Shown here: one piece after another, positions 54,122-63,678 of the stretch
How the letters are laid out: the number at the start of each line of letters is the position of its first letter
How positions within the stretch are numbered: the stretch's first letter is position 1
DNA from: Plantactinospora sp. BC1
GTDB lineage: Bacteria; Actinomycetota; Actinomycetes; Mycobacteriales; Micromonosporaceae
Assembly: GCF_003030345.1 (NCBI RefSeq)
Contig: NZ_CP028158.1
Span: 868,001 to 932,000, forward strand
DNA: 64,000 bases
Reading direction: 5' to 3'
Made by a program: the position numbers and the translations under genes
The notes under the pieces: model-generated
What the model was told of the DNA's origin: nothing
Databases searched by the model: none
What the model saw: only the letters and a program-made list of their open reading frames with translations

Positions 54122-54630
54122 CCCGGCCGGCCGCGCTCGGCAACCTGCTGGACCGGCCGGCCCCGGGTGGCCCGGTCGTCGACGCGGTGGACGGGGCGAT
54201 CGCCGGCGCGGTCGGCAGCGTGGCGCTGAACGTGGTCACCTACCTCGACATGGCGCTGCGGGCGCGACCGGCCAGCACCACCCCGGAGCAGAGCGCCCAG
54301 CGGCTGGCCGAACTGCTGCACGTGAGTCTGGGGCCCGAGGACCGGGCGGCGAACCGCCGCTCGGGCCTCGGGCCCCTGCTCGGCTACGCCACCGGCGTAC
54401 TGGCCGGGGCGGCGCTCACCGTCGTCGGGCTGCGTCGCCTCCCCGGGCCGGTGGCGGCCGGGCTGTTCGGTGCCGGAGTCATGCTGGCGTCGGACGGCAC
54501 GTTGACGGCGCTCGGCCTGACCGATCCGCGGCGGTGGAGCCGGACGGACTGGCTCTCCGACATCGTGCCGCACCTGGCGTACGGGGTGGCCGCCGTCGCC
54601 ACGCTCGGCCAGCTACGGCGCGCCCGGTGA
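54118..54630 (+). CDS. Membrane protein of unknown function
   Basis: 170 residues. A first hydrophobic stretch (AIAGAVGSVALNVVTYLDMA), a soluble loop with PASTTPEQSAQRLAELL, then LLGYATGVLAGAALTVVGL, AAGLFGAGVMLAS and IVPHLAYGVAAVATLGQL. That gives about four helices with cytosolic charged loops. The start GTG lies in the preceding stop overlap. I do not recognise the family. Confidence 0.75.
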   Translation: MTRPAALGNLLDRPAPGGPVVDAVDGAIAGAVGSVALNVVTYLDMALRARPASTTPEQSAQRLAELLHVSLGPEDRAANRRSGLGPLLGYATGVLAGAALTVVGLRRLPGPVAAGLFGAGVMLASDGTLTALGLTDPRRWSRTDWLSDIVPHLAYGVAAVATLGQLRRAR

Positions 54631-54860
54631 CCCCGTCGGAGGTTCGTCATCGCCGTCCCCTTCCGTCCCGCCACCCCCATGGTGGGCGCCGGCCGGCGGT
54701 GCTCCGCCGACCGGCGGGGTGCCCCGGGGGAACGCAGCCGTCCGGCTCGCCGGGCGGGTCACGCACGACCGGGTACCCGACGGGGGGATACCCGGTGCGG
54801 GTGCCGCCATTCGGTCGGCCGCCCCGGTGCGTGCGGCGGCTGCGCGGGTAACCGGACGCA

Positions 54861-55514
54861 ATGAACCGTGACCGCGCACTGGTACGGGTACTGCTGGACC
54901 GGCAGGGCCGCACGTACGCCGAGGAGGCGGGGATCCGGCTCGCCGACCGGCCCGGCCCGCTCTACCAGTTGCTGCTGCTGACCACGCTGCTCAGTACCCG
55001 GATCCGGGCGGGTGTGGCGGTGGCCGCCGCCCGGGAACTCTTCGCCGCCGGCTGCCGTACCCCGCAGGGCACGGACGCGCTGAGTTGGCAGGACCGGGTC
55101 GACGCGCTGGGTCGGGGGCACTACCGGCGCTACGACGAACGGACCGCGACGATGCTGGGCAACGCGGCACGACTCTGCCTGGAGCGCTGGAACGGCGACC
55201 TGCGCCGGTTGCACCGGGAGACCGGTGACGACCGGGGCGCACTCCGTCGCGAGCTGACCCGGTTTCCGGGCATCGGGCCGACCGGAGCGGACATCTTCCT
55301 CCGGGAGGCGCAGGCGGTCTGGCCGGGCCTTCGCCCGTACGCCGACCGCCGGGCGGTGAACGCGGCCGGCCGGCTCGGTCTGCCGTCCACACCGGACAAA
55401 CTGGCCAGGCTGGTCGGTGGCGCCGATTTCCCACGGCTGGCCTCGGCCCTGGTCCGGGTCTCCCTCGGCCAGCAGTCGATCGGCGAGCTGACCAGGGCGG
55501 CCGGCGCCCGCTGA
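54861..55514 (+). CDS. Endonuclease III-like HhH-GPD protein without Fe-S cluster
   Basis: 217 residues. The helix-hairpin-helix is RELTRFPGIGPTGADIFLRE near 130-150, followed by an Asp-containing segment (RPYADRRAVNAAG) at the place of the catalytic Asp of DNA glycosylases. The four cysteines of the C-terminal Fe-S loop of endonuclease III are missing, and the catalytic Lys before the HhH is not evident. The family is common in actinobacteria; substrate unknown. The 230 bp before it hold no convincing gene. Confidence 0.85.
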   Translation: MNRDRALVRVLLDRQGRTYAEEAGIRLADRPGPLYQLLLLTTLLSTRIRAGVAVAAARELFAAGCRTPQGTDALSWQDRVDALGRGHYRRYDERTATMLGNAARLCLERWNGDLRRLHRETGDDRGALRRELTRFPGIGPTGADIFLREAQAVWPGLRPYADRRAVNAAGRLGLPSTPDKLARLVGGADFPRLASALVRVSLGQQSIGELTRAAGAR

Positions 55515-55606
55515 CGAGCCGTGCGACCGCTGGCGAGCCGTGCGACCGCTGGCGAGCCGTTGCGCCCGCTGGCGAGCCGTTGCGCCCGCTGACGAGCCGT
55601 CCGATC
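55510..55606. repeat. 19-20-bp tandem repeat, five units, starting in the stop codon
   Basis: Units begin at 55510, 55529, 55548, 55568 and 55588 (consensus GCTGGCGAGCCGTTGCGCCC). The first unit contains the TGA stop of the HhH gene (55512-55514). It reads as an expansion of the gene's own 3' end into the intergenic space. Confidence 0.88.
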
Positions 55607-55639
55607 GCCGGCCCGGGGCGGTCGCCGGTGGTGGACCGG

Positions 55640-55825
55640 TCAGCTCACCGGCTTGCCCGAGGTGGGCCTGGTCAGGTACCAGACGGTCAGGCCGGCGGCG
55701 ACCGCCAGCAGTAACACGGTGTTGGTGACCCCGCCTCCCTCCCCCTCCCGTCCGGTGCTGCCGAAGTAGATGACGGCGAGCGCGGCGCCGATCGACAACA
55801 GGGTCCGCAGTCCCTTGTTTTTCAC
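55640..55825 (-). CDS. Small two-helix membrane protein
   Basis: 61 residues from GTG 55825: VKNKGLRTLLSIGAALAVIY, a GREGEGGG loop, NTVLLLAVAAGLTVWYLTRP, and a short tail. TAATAT ends 7 nt before this GTG, so the message is probably leaderless; an in-frame ATG 9 bp upstream overlaps the -10 and is less likely. Basic ends on both sides place both termini in the cytosol. No family is recognised. Confidence 0.65.
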   Translation of the reverse strand: MKNKGLRTLLSIGAALAVIYFGSTGREGEGGGVTNTVLLLAVAAGLTVWYLTRPTSGKPVS

Positions 55826-56000
55826 GCAAACCATATTAATTACGACAGAGCGTTCATCTTCTCGAAAACGGTCAAGAAGCCGCGATCCGGTGACCGGTGG
55901 GGTGCCGGCTCCGCGCCTGCCGTGACGGGGTACGGCTCGCGCGGCCGTACCCCGGCGGGGCAGGGAAATCCGGGCCGACCGATGGCCGTACAGTTCCGCC

Positions 56001-57089
56001 GTGACCGAAATCCGGACCACGGTCGAGCTGCGCCACCCCCCGGAGCGGGTCTGGCGGGCCCTCACCGACCGCGAGTTGCTGCCGAAGTGGTTCGCCTCGA
56101 TCGAACCACGACCCTCGTCGATCAGCCGGTTCGAGCTGCGCCCCGTGGACCTGCCCGAACTCGACGATCTGATCGTCGTCGAGCTGGTCGAGGTCGACCG
56201 GCCACATCGGATGGTGTTGCGCTGGCCGGAGGAGGGCCAGCCGACCCGGCTGGAGTGCGAGCTGACCCCCACCGCCGAGGGCTGCCGGCTGACCGTCGTG
56301 CAGAGCGACGACGAGGAGCCGTGGCTGCCCGCCGACCCGGCCGGGCGGCAGGAGTGCTACCAGCGGCTGCTCGACACCCGGCTGCCGGCCGTACTCGACT
56401 GGTTGGCGTTCCGGGAGGTGGACCTCCCCGGGCCGACCCAGATCATCACCGCGGTGCCGGCCGGGCGGGCCGGGCCGGACCGGCGGTCCCGGCGTCGGCT
56501 CGGCGCCGCGCTGGCCGTGCTGGCCCTGGCGGTCGGCGCGGTGGTCGTGGTCGCCGGCCTGACCCGGGGCGGGGGCGGCGACACCCCCTCCGGTGCCACG
56601 GCCACCGTCGGCAGCGCCGCGCCGAGCACACCGCCGGGTACCACCGCCCCGGTCGCCCGGACCCCGGCCGGCGCGGCCACCCCGGTCCAGCCCAGCCGGC
56701 CGGCCCGACCCGGCGCGACACCCCGCCGGACGTCACCGGCCGTCACCACCGCACCGCCGAGGCCGGGCCAGCCGAGGCTGACCGCCAGCTACAGCACCCT
56801 GTCGAGCCGGCTCCTCGGCTATCAGGGCGAGGTGGTGGTGACCAACGACGGCGACGCCACCGCGACCCGGTGGACGGTGGTGATCACGCTCTCCGGCGGC
56901 GCCCAGGTGGCGAGCGCCACCGGGGCGGAGAGCTACCGGCAGGAGGAGCAGCAGGTCACCTTCACCGGCGCCCCGTTGGCGGCGAACCGGTCGGCGACGA
57001 TCCGGTTCGAGGTCGAGCGCGACACCACGCTCACCCAGAAGCGGCCGACGAGCTGCGCCGTGGGCGACCAGCCGTGCGCCGGGCTCTGA
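56001..57089 (+). CDS. AHSA1/SRPBCC domain fused through a membrane helix to a CBM2-like domain
   Basis: 362 residues. Residues 1-~145 are an AHSA1 (START-like) domain: TEIRTTVELRHPPERVWRAL, LLPKWFASIEP, LTVVQSDDEEPWL and GRQECYQRLLDTRLPAVLDWL. A basic patch (RRSRRR) precedes one membrane helix (about 168-187). A Pro/Thr/Ala linker (190-258) leads to a ~100-residue beta domain (ASYSTLSSRLLGYQGEVVVTN, RWTVVITLSGGAQVASATG, FTGAPLAANRSATIRFEVE) with CBM2-like strand spacing, though most of the surface Trp residues are absent. Its two cysteines (TSCAVGDQPC) may pair. So a cytosolic ligand-binding domain is joined to an external wall- or sugar-facing domain. Start GTG. Confidence 0.82.
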   Translation: MTEIRTTVELRHPPERVWRALTDRELLPKWFASIEPRPSSISRFELRPVDLPELDDLIVVELVEVDRPHRMVLRWPEEGQPTRLECELTPTAEGCRLTVVQSDDEEPWLPADPAGRQECYQRLLDTRLPAVLDWLAFREVDLPGPTQIITAVPAGRAGPDRRSRRRLGAALAVLALAVGAVVVVAGLTRGGGGDTPSGATATVGSAAPSTPPGTTAPVARTPAGAATPVQPSRPARPGATPRRTSPAVTTAPPRPGQPRLTASYSTLSSRLLGYQGEVVVTNDGDATATRWTVVITLSGGAQVASATGAESYRQEEQQVTFTGAPLAANRSATIRFEVERDTTLTQKRPTSCAVGDQPCAGL

Positions 57090-57099
57090 GGCGGACGGC

Positions 57100-58443
57100 T
57101 CAGTAGAGCAGGTACGGGCGCCGCCGACGGTCGAACTCCGCCAGCTCGGCCGACCAGGCCCCGACCACGTCCGACACGTCCGCCCCGGCGTCGATCATCG
57201 TACGCAGCCGGGTGGAGCCGGTGAGCTTGTCGATCCAGTACGGCCGGGCGGCGTCCCAGCTGTCCGCCCGCCAGGCGAACGCCGGGTATTTGTGCGACTC
57301 GACCAGCATCGCCACCCCGGTCCGGACCGGGTCGAACCGGGCCGGGTCGGTGACCCTCACCTCCACGCCAGCGCAGAGCTTGTTGAGCAGGTCCGGCTTC
57401 TGCCCGGCGGCGGTCGGCGAGAAGTACGCCTCCCGGAACTCGACCCCGGGCAGGTCCCGGGCGACGAGCCGGTCCACCAGGTGGTAGTCGAAGTCGGTGG
57501 CCAGGCCGCCGACCAGCTCGAAGGGCCGGGTGGTGCCCCGCCCCTCGGTCATCGACGCGACCCCCTCGAACATGCAGGTGCCGGGGTAGGCCAGTGCGGT
57601 GTCCGGGGTCGGCATGTTCGGGCTGGGCATCACCCACGGCACACCGGTGTCGGCGGCGAAGTCGCCGCGCCGCCAGCCCCGGCACCTGACCACCGTCAGG
57701 TCGACCTGCCGGCCCACCTCGGCCGGCAGGAACTCGCCGTTGTAGAACCGGGCCAGTTCGCCGACCGTCATGCCGTGCTGCTGCACGATCTCCTTCTTGC
57801 CGACCCCGGAGGTGAACGGGGTGGTCATCATCGGCCCGTACGCCCGGCCGCCGATCGGGTTGGGCCGGTCGAGGACGACGTACCGGCGACCGAGGCGGGC
57901 GGCGGCGACCATCGAGTCGTAGAGGGTCCAGATGTAGGTGTAGAAGCGGGCGCCGACGTCCTGGATGTCGAAGACGACCGTGTCGACCCCGGCCTGGGTG
58001 ATCAGTTCACCCCACTTGGCCTGCGAGGCGCCGTACGCGTCGTAGACGGTGACGCCGGTCCGGGCGTCGATCCCGGTCCCCTCGCTGCCACCGGCCTGGG
58101 CGGAGCCCCGGAAGCCGTGTTCCGGCCCGAACGCGGCGGTGAGCCGGACCCGGCCGGAGGCGTGCATCAGGTCGACCAGGTGGCGGTAGCAGGCGTCCAC
58201 CCCGGTCGGGTTGGAGAGCACCCCGACCCGCTGGCCGGCGAGGACGGCGAACCGGGAGTCGACCAGCACGTCCAGTCCGGTGCTGACCCGCCGACCGTGC
58301 CCGCCGCCGCCGTGCCCGCCCGACCCGGAGCGCTCCGCTCCGGTGTCCGGGGCGGCGGAGGCGGTGCCGCCGTCGAGGGTGCCGGCGGTGGCGCCCAGGG
58401 CGCTCACGGCGGCGGTGCTGGCGAGGAACCTTCTGCGTTGCAC
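57100..58443 (-). CDS. Exo-beta-N-acetylmuramidase NamZ-like (DUF1343), Tat-exported
   Basis: 447 residues. A Tat-like signal (MQRRRFLASTAAVSALGATA) and a His/Gly-rich segment precede the DUF1343 domain: VGVLSNPTGVD, FGPEHGFRGSAQAGG, VVFDIQDVGARFYTY, VLDRPNPIGG, HGMTVGELARFYNGEF, and YPGTCMFEGVASMTEGRGT. NamZ of Bacillus removes terminal MurNAc from peptidoglycan fragments, and the domain is complete here. It would act outside the cell in wall recycling. The stop is 10 bp from the convergent AHSA1-fusion gene. Confidence 0.92.
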   Translation of the reverse strand: MQRRRFLASTAAVSALGATAGTLDGGTASAAPDTGAERSGSGGHGGGGHGRRVSTGLDVLVDSRFAVLAGQRVGVLSNPTGVDACYRHLVDLMHASGRVRLTAAFGPEHGFRGSAQAGGSEGTGIDARTGVTVYDAYGASQAKWGELITQAGVDTVVFDIQDVGARFYTYIWTLYDSMVAAARLGRRYVVLDRPNPIGGRAYGPMMTTPFTSGVGKKEIVQQHGMTVGELARFYNGEFLPAEVGRQVDLTVVRCRGWRRGDFAADTGVPWVMPSPNMPTPDTALAYPGTCMFEGVASMTEGRGTTRPFELVGGLATDFDYHLVDRLVARDLPGVEFREAYFSPTAAGQKPDLLNKLCAGVEVRVTDPARFDPVRTGVAMLVESHKYPAFAWRADSWDAARPYWIDKLTGSTRLRTMIDAGADVSDVVGAWSAELAEFDRRRRPYLLY

Positions 58444-58601
58444 GACGGCCTCCCGGGGCGGGGCTGCGGGCAGGGGAACGTGCCTCGGAAGTTACCTACA
58501 TCACATTGGTTGGTCAAGAAGGAAAACTACGACAGGCGGGCGGACCGGCGGGCCGACCAGCCGGTCGGTCGCCGGGTCGGGGCCGGACTCCTCGGCACGA
58601 C

Positions 58602-58805
58602 TCAGAGCTCCTCCGCCTCCAGGTCGCCGAGTTCGATGTTCTGGATCATCAGCCAGCGGGCCAGCGCCGGCATGCCGTACAGCCACAGCGGTGCGGACTC
58701 GGTGGTGCCGTTGGTGGCGTAGACGGCGAACCGCAGGTCGGGAGCGTGGACCGCCTCGATCCGCCAGCGGTGGTTCTTGTCCCGCCAGATGGCGGATGGG
58801 TCCAT
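58602..58805 (-). CDS. Small soluble protein of unknown function
   Basis: 67 residues: MDPSAIWRDKNHRWRIEAVH, RFAVYATNGTTESAPLWLYG and ARWLMIQNIELGDLEAEEL. It is beta-rich with an acidic C-terminus and no cysteines. ATG 58805 has GAGGGG at the right spacing. It is divergent from the DUF6461 gene. I do not know a family name, but the ribosome site and composition support a real gene. Confidence 0.7.
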   Translation of the reverse strand: MDPSAIWRDKNHRWRIEAVHAPDLRFAVYATNGTTESAPLWLYGMPALARWLMIQNIELGDLEAEEL

Positions 58806-58927
58806 GCCCCTCACCGTAGTGCCGTCTCCGGTAGCGTCCGGCGGATTCTGTCGTACCCCCGGGGTTGGCTCGCAGCGATCGGGTTGCGTCACCGGCGGTG
58901 CGGTGGCGGCGACGGGACGGGAGCGGC

Positions 58928-59968
58928 ATGGCCGACTACGAGTGGCTCGACGAGCACCACCTGCGCGAGGCGTTCTGCCTGACGTTCGTCCGGGACCCGG
59001 ACGAGGAGGCGGTGCTGCGCCGGTTCGGCGTCGACCCGACCAGCCTCCGGTCGCTGACCGGCCTGGCCGGGATCGGCGAGCTGCCGTTCGACCACCTCGT
59101 GCTGGCCGGCCGACTCGACGGCTGGGTCTTCGTGCTGGAGGAGAACGGCTTCGAGGGAAGCCGGACCGAGGTGCTGCGGGCCGTCTCCGCCGGCACCGAG
59201 GCGGTGTCGGTCTACACCAACGTCAACGGCAACCAGCGGTTCGCGCACGCCGTGCGGAGTCTGCTGCGCACCGGGTTCGACCCGGGTTCGCCGGTACGAC
59301 GCTGGGGCGAGGCACCGGACGCCCTGGTGCCGTTGATGCGCCAGGTGGGCCTGCCCGACACCGGCGACGCCGGTTGGTCCAGCGGCGGGCTGGAGGCCGC
59401 GCTGCGCCTCGCCGACCTGGTCACCGGCGTGCATCTCGCCGCCGACCGGCTGACCGGGCCGCTGACCACCGGCCGGCTGGTGCCGCTGCTCTCCGATCCG
59501 CCCGCGCTGCCGAGCTGGATGCTCCGGGACGACCACGAGCTGCTGACCGCGATCACCTCCGCCCGGCCCGAGCTGCTGCGCCGGGTGGTGGCGGCCGAGG
59601 CGCGGCGGCGCGCCGACGAAGCGGGGATCACCGTGGAGCCGGTGGTTGCGCAGGCGCTGGCCGAGGTGGACCGGGGTGAGACGCGCCGCGTGCCGGACGA
59701 CTCGGCGCTCGGCCTGCTGCTGCGCGAGCTGGCCTGCCAGGCCGACGTCGCCGGCACCTCGCTGGCACTGCCGACCCAGCGGGGTCGGCTGACGGACGCG
59801 CAGCGGCAGCAGGCGTTCCTGCGGCACGCGGCCGGGCTGGCGGTGCTGGCGGCACTCTGCCCCGACCCGGTCCGGGCCGCCTACCAGGTGCTCGGCTGGG
59901 TGACCCCGGCTCGTGACCCGGCCCGGGTCGCCCGACGGGCGCGGTTGCTCAGCGCGCTACGGGGCTGA
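58928..59968 (+). CDS. DUF6461-family protein
   Basis: 346 residues. The N-terminal ~165 residues match the DUF6461 pattern (LREAFCLTFVRDPDEEAVLRRFG, GWVFVLEENGFEGSRTEVLRAVSAG, EAVSVYTNVNGNQRFAHAV). A second, helical half (about 170-346) ends in ARVARRARLLSAL. Family function is unknown; members often sit near toxin or phage-defence genes, but nothing here confirms that. ATG 58928 begins the conserved domain; GGGAGCGG precedes it. Confidence 0.8.
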   Translation: MADYEWLDEHHLREAFCLTFVRDPDEEAVLRRFGVDPTSLRSLTGLAGIGELPFDHLVLAGRLDGWVFVLEENGFEGSRTEVLRAVSAGTEAVSVYTNVNGNQRFAHAVRSLLRTGFDPGSPVRRWGEAPDALVPLMRQVGLPDTGDAGWSSGGLEAALRLADLVTGVHLAADRLTGPLTTGRLVPLLSDPPALPSWMLRDDHELLTAITSARPELLRRVVAAEARRRADEAGITVEPVVAQALAEVDRGETRRVPDDSALGLLLRELACQADVAGTSLALPTQRGRLTDAQRQQAFLRHAAGLAVLAALCPDPVRAAYQVLGWVTPARDPARVARRARLLSALRG

Positions 59969-60013
59969 CCGACCCCGATCCGGGCCGGGGTCGCGGCCAG
60001 CGTCGGACCCACC

Positions 60014-60052
60014 CCGTATGGTGTACGGTGTTCTTTGTCGTACACCATACGG
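60014..60052. promoter_or_regulatory. Perfect 14-bp inverted repeat before the second UvrA-like gene
   Basis: CCGTATGGTGTACG (60014-60027) and its exact complement (60039-60052) have an 11-bp spacer (GTGTTCTTTGT). The right arm ends 15 bp before the ATG. As DNA this is an operator-like site for a TetR/QacR-type dimer. As RNA it would make a 14-bp hairpin just ahead of the ribosome site, so attenuation is also possible. Confidence 0.75.
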
Positions 60053-60067
60053 AAATTGGGGGAATCC

Positions 60068-62338
<2,271 letters not shown>

Positions 62339-62462
62339 AGCCGCGAACCGGACCCGCCGCCCGTGGTACGACTGCTTCGACAGCGGGGTGTACGGCGGGT
62401 TCGGGCAGGTCAGGACGGTAGCCGGTGGCCCGTGTGCGGCGGGTTGGGAGAGCGGGCGGCCG

Positions 62463-63638
62463 ATGGCGACGGGCAGACACTCCACGCTGATCCGCGACCC
62501 GAGCCATCCGCAGCGGGCCACCCCGGTGGAGCTCTTCTACGACCTCGTCTTCGTCTTCATGCTGGCCCGGCTGGCCGAAGCGCTGATCATGAAGCTGAAC
62601 CCGCTCGGCGCCTACCAGACGCTTCTGCTGCTGCTCGCGATCTGGTGGGTGTGGTCCTACACCAACCTGACCACCGACACCCTGGACTCGCGCCGGCCCG
62701 CCGTCCAACTGGTGGTCATCACGATCATGCTCGGCAGCCTGCTGATCTCGACCGCGCTGCCCGAGGCGTTCGACGGCCGGGCCCTGCTCTTCGTCTCCTG
62801 CTACGTCGGTATCCACCTGTTCCGCAGTACGGTCCTCGCGGTGATCCTGCGGGACCACCGGCTGCGGAACCGCCCGCTGCGCGGGATCTTCTGGTTCAGC
62901 CTCTCCGGGGTGCTCTGGTTCACCGGGGTCTTCGTGGACGGCACCGCACGGCTGCTGCTCTGGACGGCCGCCCTGGCCATGGACTACCTGGGGCCGGTGC
63001 TGCGCTGGCCCACCCCGAGGATCGGACGTTCGCCGGCCTGGGAGTGGAACACCGCCGGCGAGCACCTGGCCGAGCGGTACCGCCAGTTCATCATCATCGC
63101 GCTCGGCGAGAGCGTGGTGATCACCGCCCGGACGGTACGGAGCACCAACTACGCGCCGGAGCAGGCCGCCGCCGTACTGGTCGCGTTCGGCAGCACGGTG
63201 CTGCTCTGGTGGATCTACTTCTACCGGGCGCGGGAGAAGCTCGGCAGCGCCATCATCGGCTCGGCCGACCCGGGCCGGGAGACCAAGTGGGCCGGGTACG
63301 CCCACCTGATCATGGTGGCCGGCGTCGTGCTGACCACGGTCGGCGACGAGCTGATCATCCGACACCCGATGGAGGACACCCCCGGCGGCTGGGTGGCGGT
63401 GATCGTCGGCGGTCCCACGCTCTTCCTCGCCGGCCGGATCCTGCTGGGACACGAGGTCTTCGTCCGGGTGGCCCGACCCTGGCTGGTCGGGATCGGGGTG
63501 CTGGTCGTGATGGCACCGGCGATGGTCCTGCTGCCGCCGCTGGCGGTCGCCGTCGCCGTCCTGCTCGTCCTGCTCGGAGTCGTCATCGCCGACGTGCTCA
63601 CGGTCGGCGAACCAGGCGGCACGCCCGGCATCACCTAG
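62463..63638 (+). CDS. Low temperature requirement A (LtrA) family membrane protein
   Basis: 391 residues with about ten membrane helices. The family start RATPVELFYDLVFVFMLARL is clear, followed by LLLLLAIWWVWSYTNLTTDTLD and, in mid-protein, EHLAERYRQFIIIALGESVV, the second LtrA hallmark. The biochemical role is not established. ATG 62463 begins the protein; GGGAGAG lies upstream. It follows the UvrA-like gene by 124 bp and is probably a separate unit. A 14-bp word is repeated across its stop codon. Confidence 0.9.
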   Translation: MATGRHSTLIRDPSHPQRATPVELFYDLVFVFMLARLAEALIMKLNPLGAYQTLLLLLAIWWVWSYTNLTTDTLDSRRPAVQLVVITIMLGSLLISTALPEAFDGRALLFVSCYVGIHLFRSTVLAVILRDHRLRNRPLRGIFWFSLSGVLWFTGVFVDGTARLLLWTAALAMDYLGPVLRWPTPRIGRSPAWEWNTAGEHLAERYRQFIIIALGESVVITARTVRSTNYAPEQAAAVLVAFGSTVLLWWIYFYRAREKLGSAIIGSADPGRETKWAGYAHLIMVAGVVLTTVGDELIIRHPMEDTPGGWVAVIVGGPTLFLAGRILLGHEVFVRVARPWLVGIGVLVVMAPAMVLLPPLAVAVAVLLVLLGVVIADVLTVGEPGGTPGIT

Positions 63639-63656
63639 CGGCGGCGGCACGCCCGG
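63615..63656. repeat. 14-bp direct repeat flanking the LtrA stop codon
   Basis: GGCGGCACGCCCGG at 63615-63628 (coding GGTP) recurs exactly at 63643-63656, 28 bp on, with the TAG stop (63636-63638) between. Confidence 0.75.
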
Positions 63657-63678
63657 TGGGGTGCTGGCGGCGCGGCAG

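Noticed and set aside
54613-54879. A Pro/Gly-rich minus-strand ORF between the membrane gene and the HhH gene
   Set aside because: It is low-complexity with no ribosome site and overlaps the start of the HhH gene; a YPPVGYP-like repeat here is in yet another frame.
55510-55606. A CRISPR array
   Set aside because: The units are contiguous 19-20-bp repeats with no spacers, and no cas genes are present. The same applies to 35521-35580.
60035-60067. TTG at 60035 as the start of the second UvrA-like gene
   Set aside because: It lies inside the perfect inverted repeat and has no ribosome site; ATG 60068 has a good one and begins the conserved domain.
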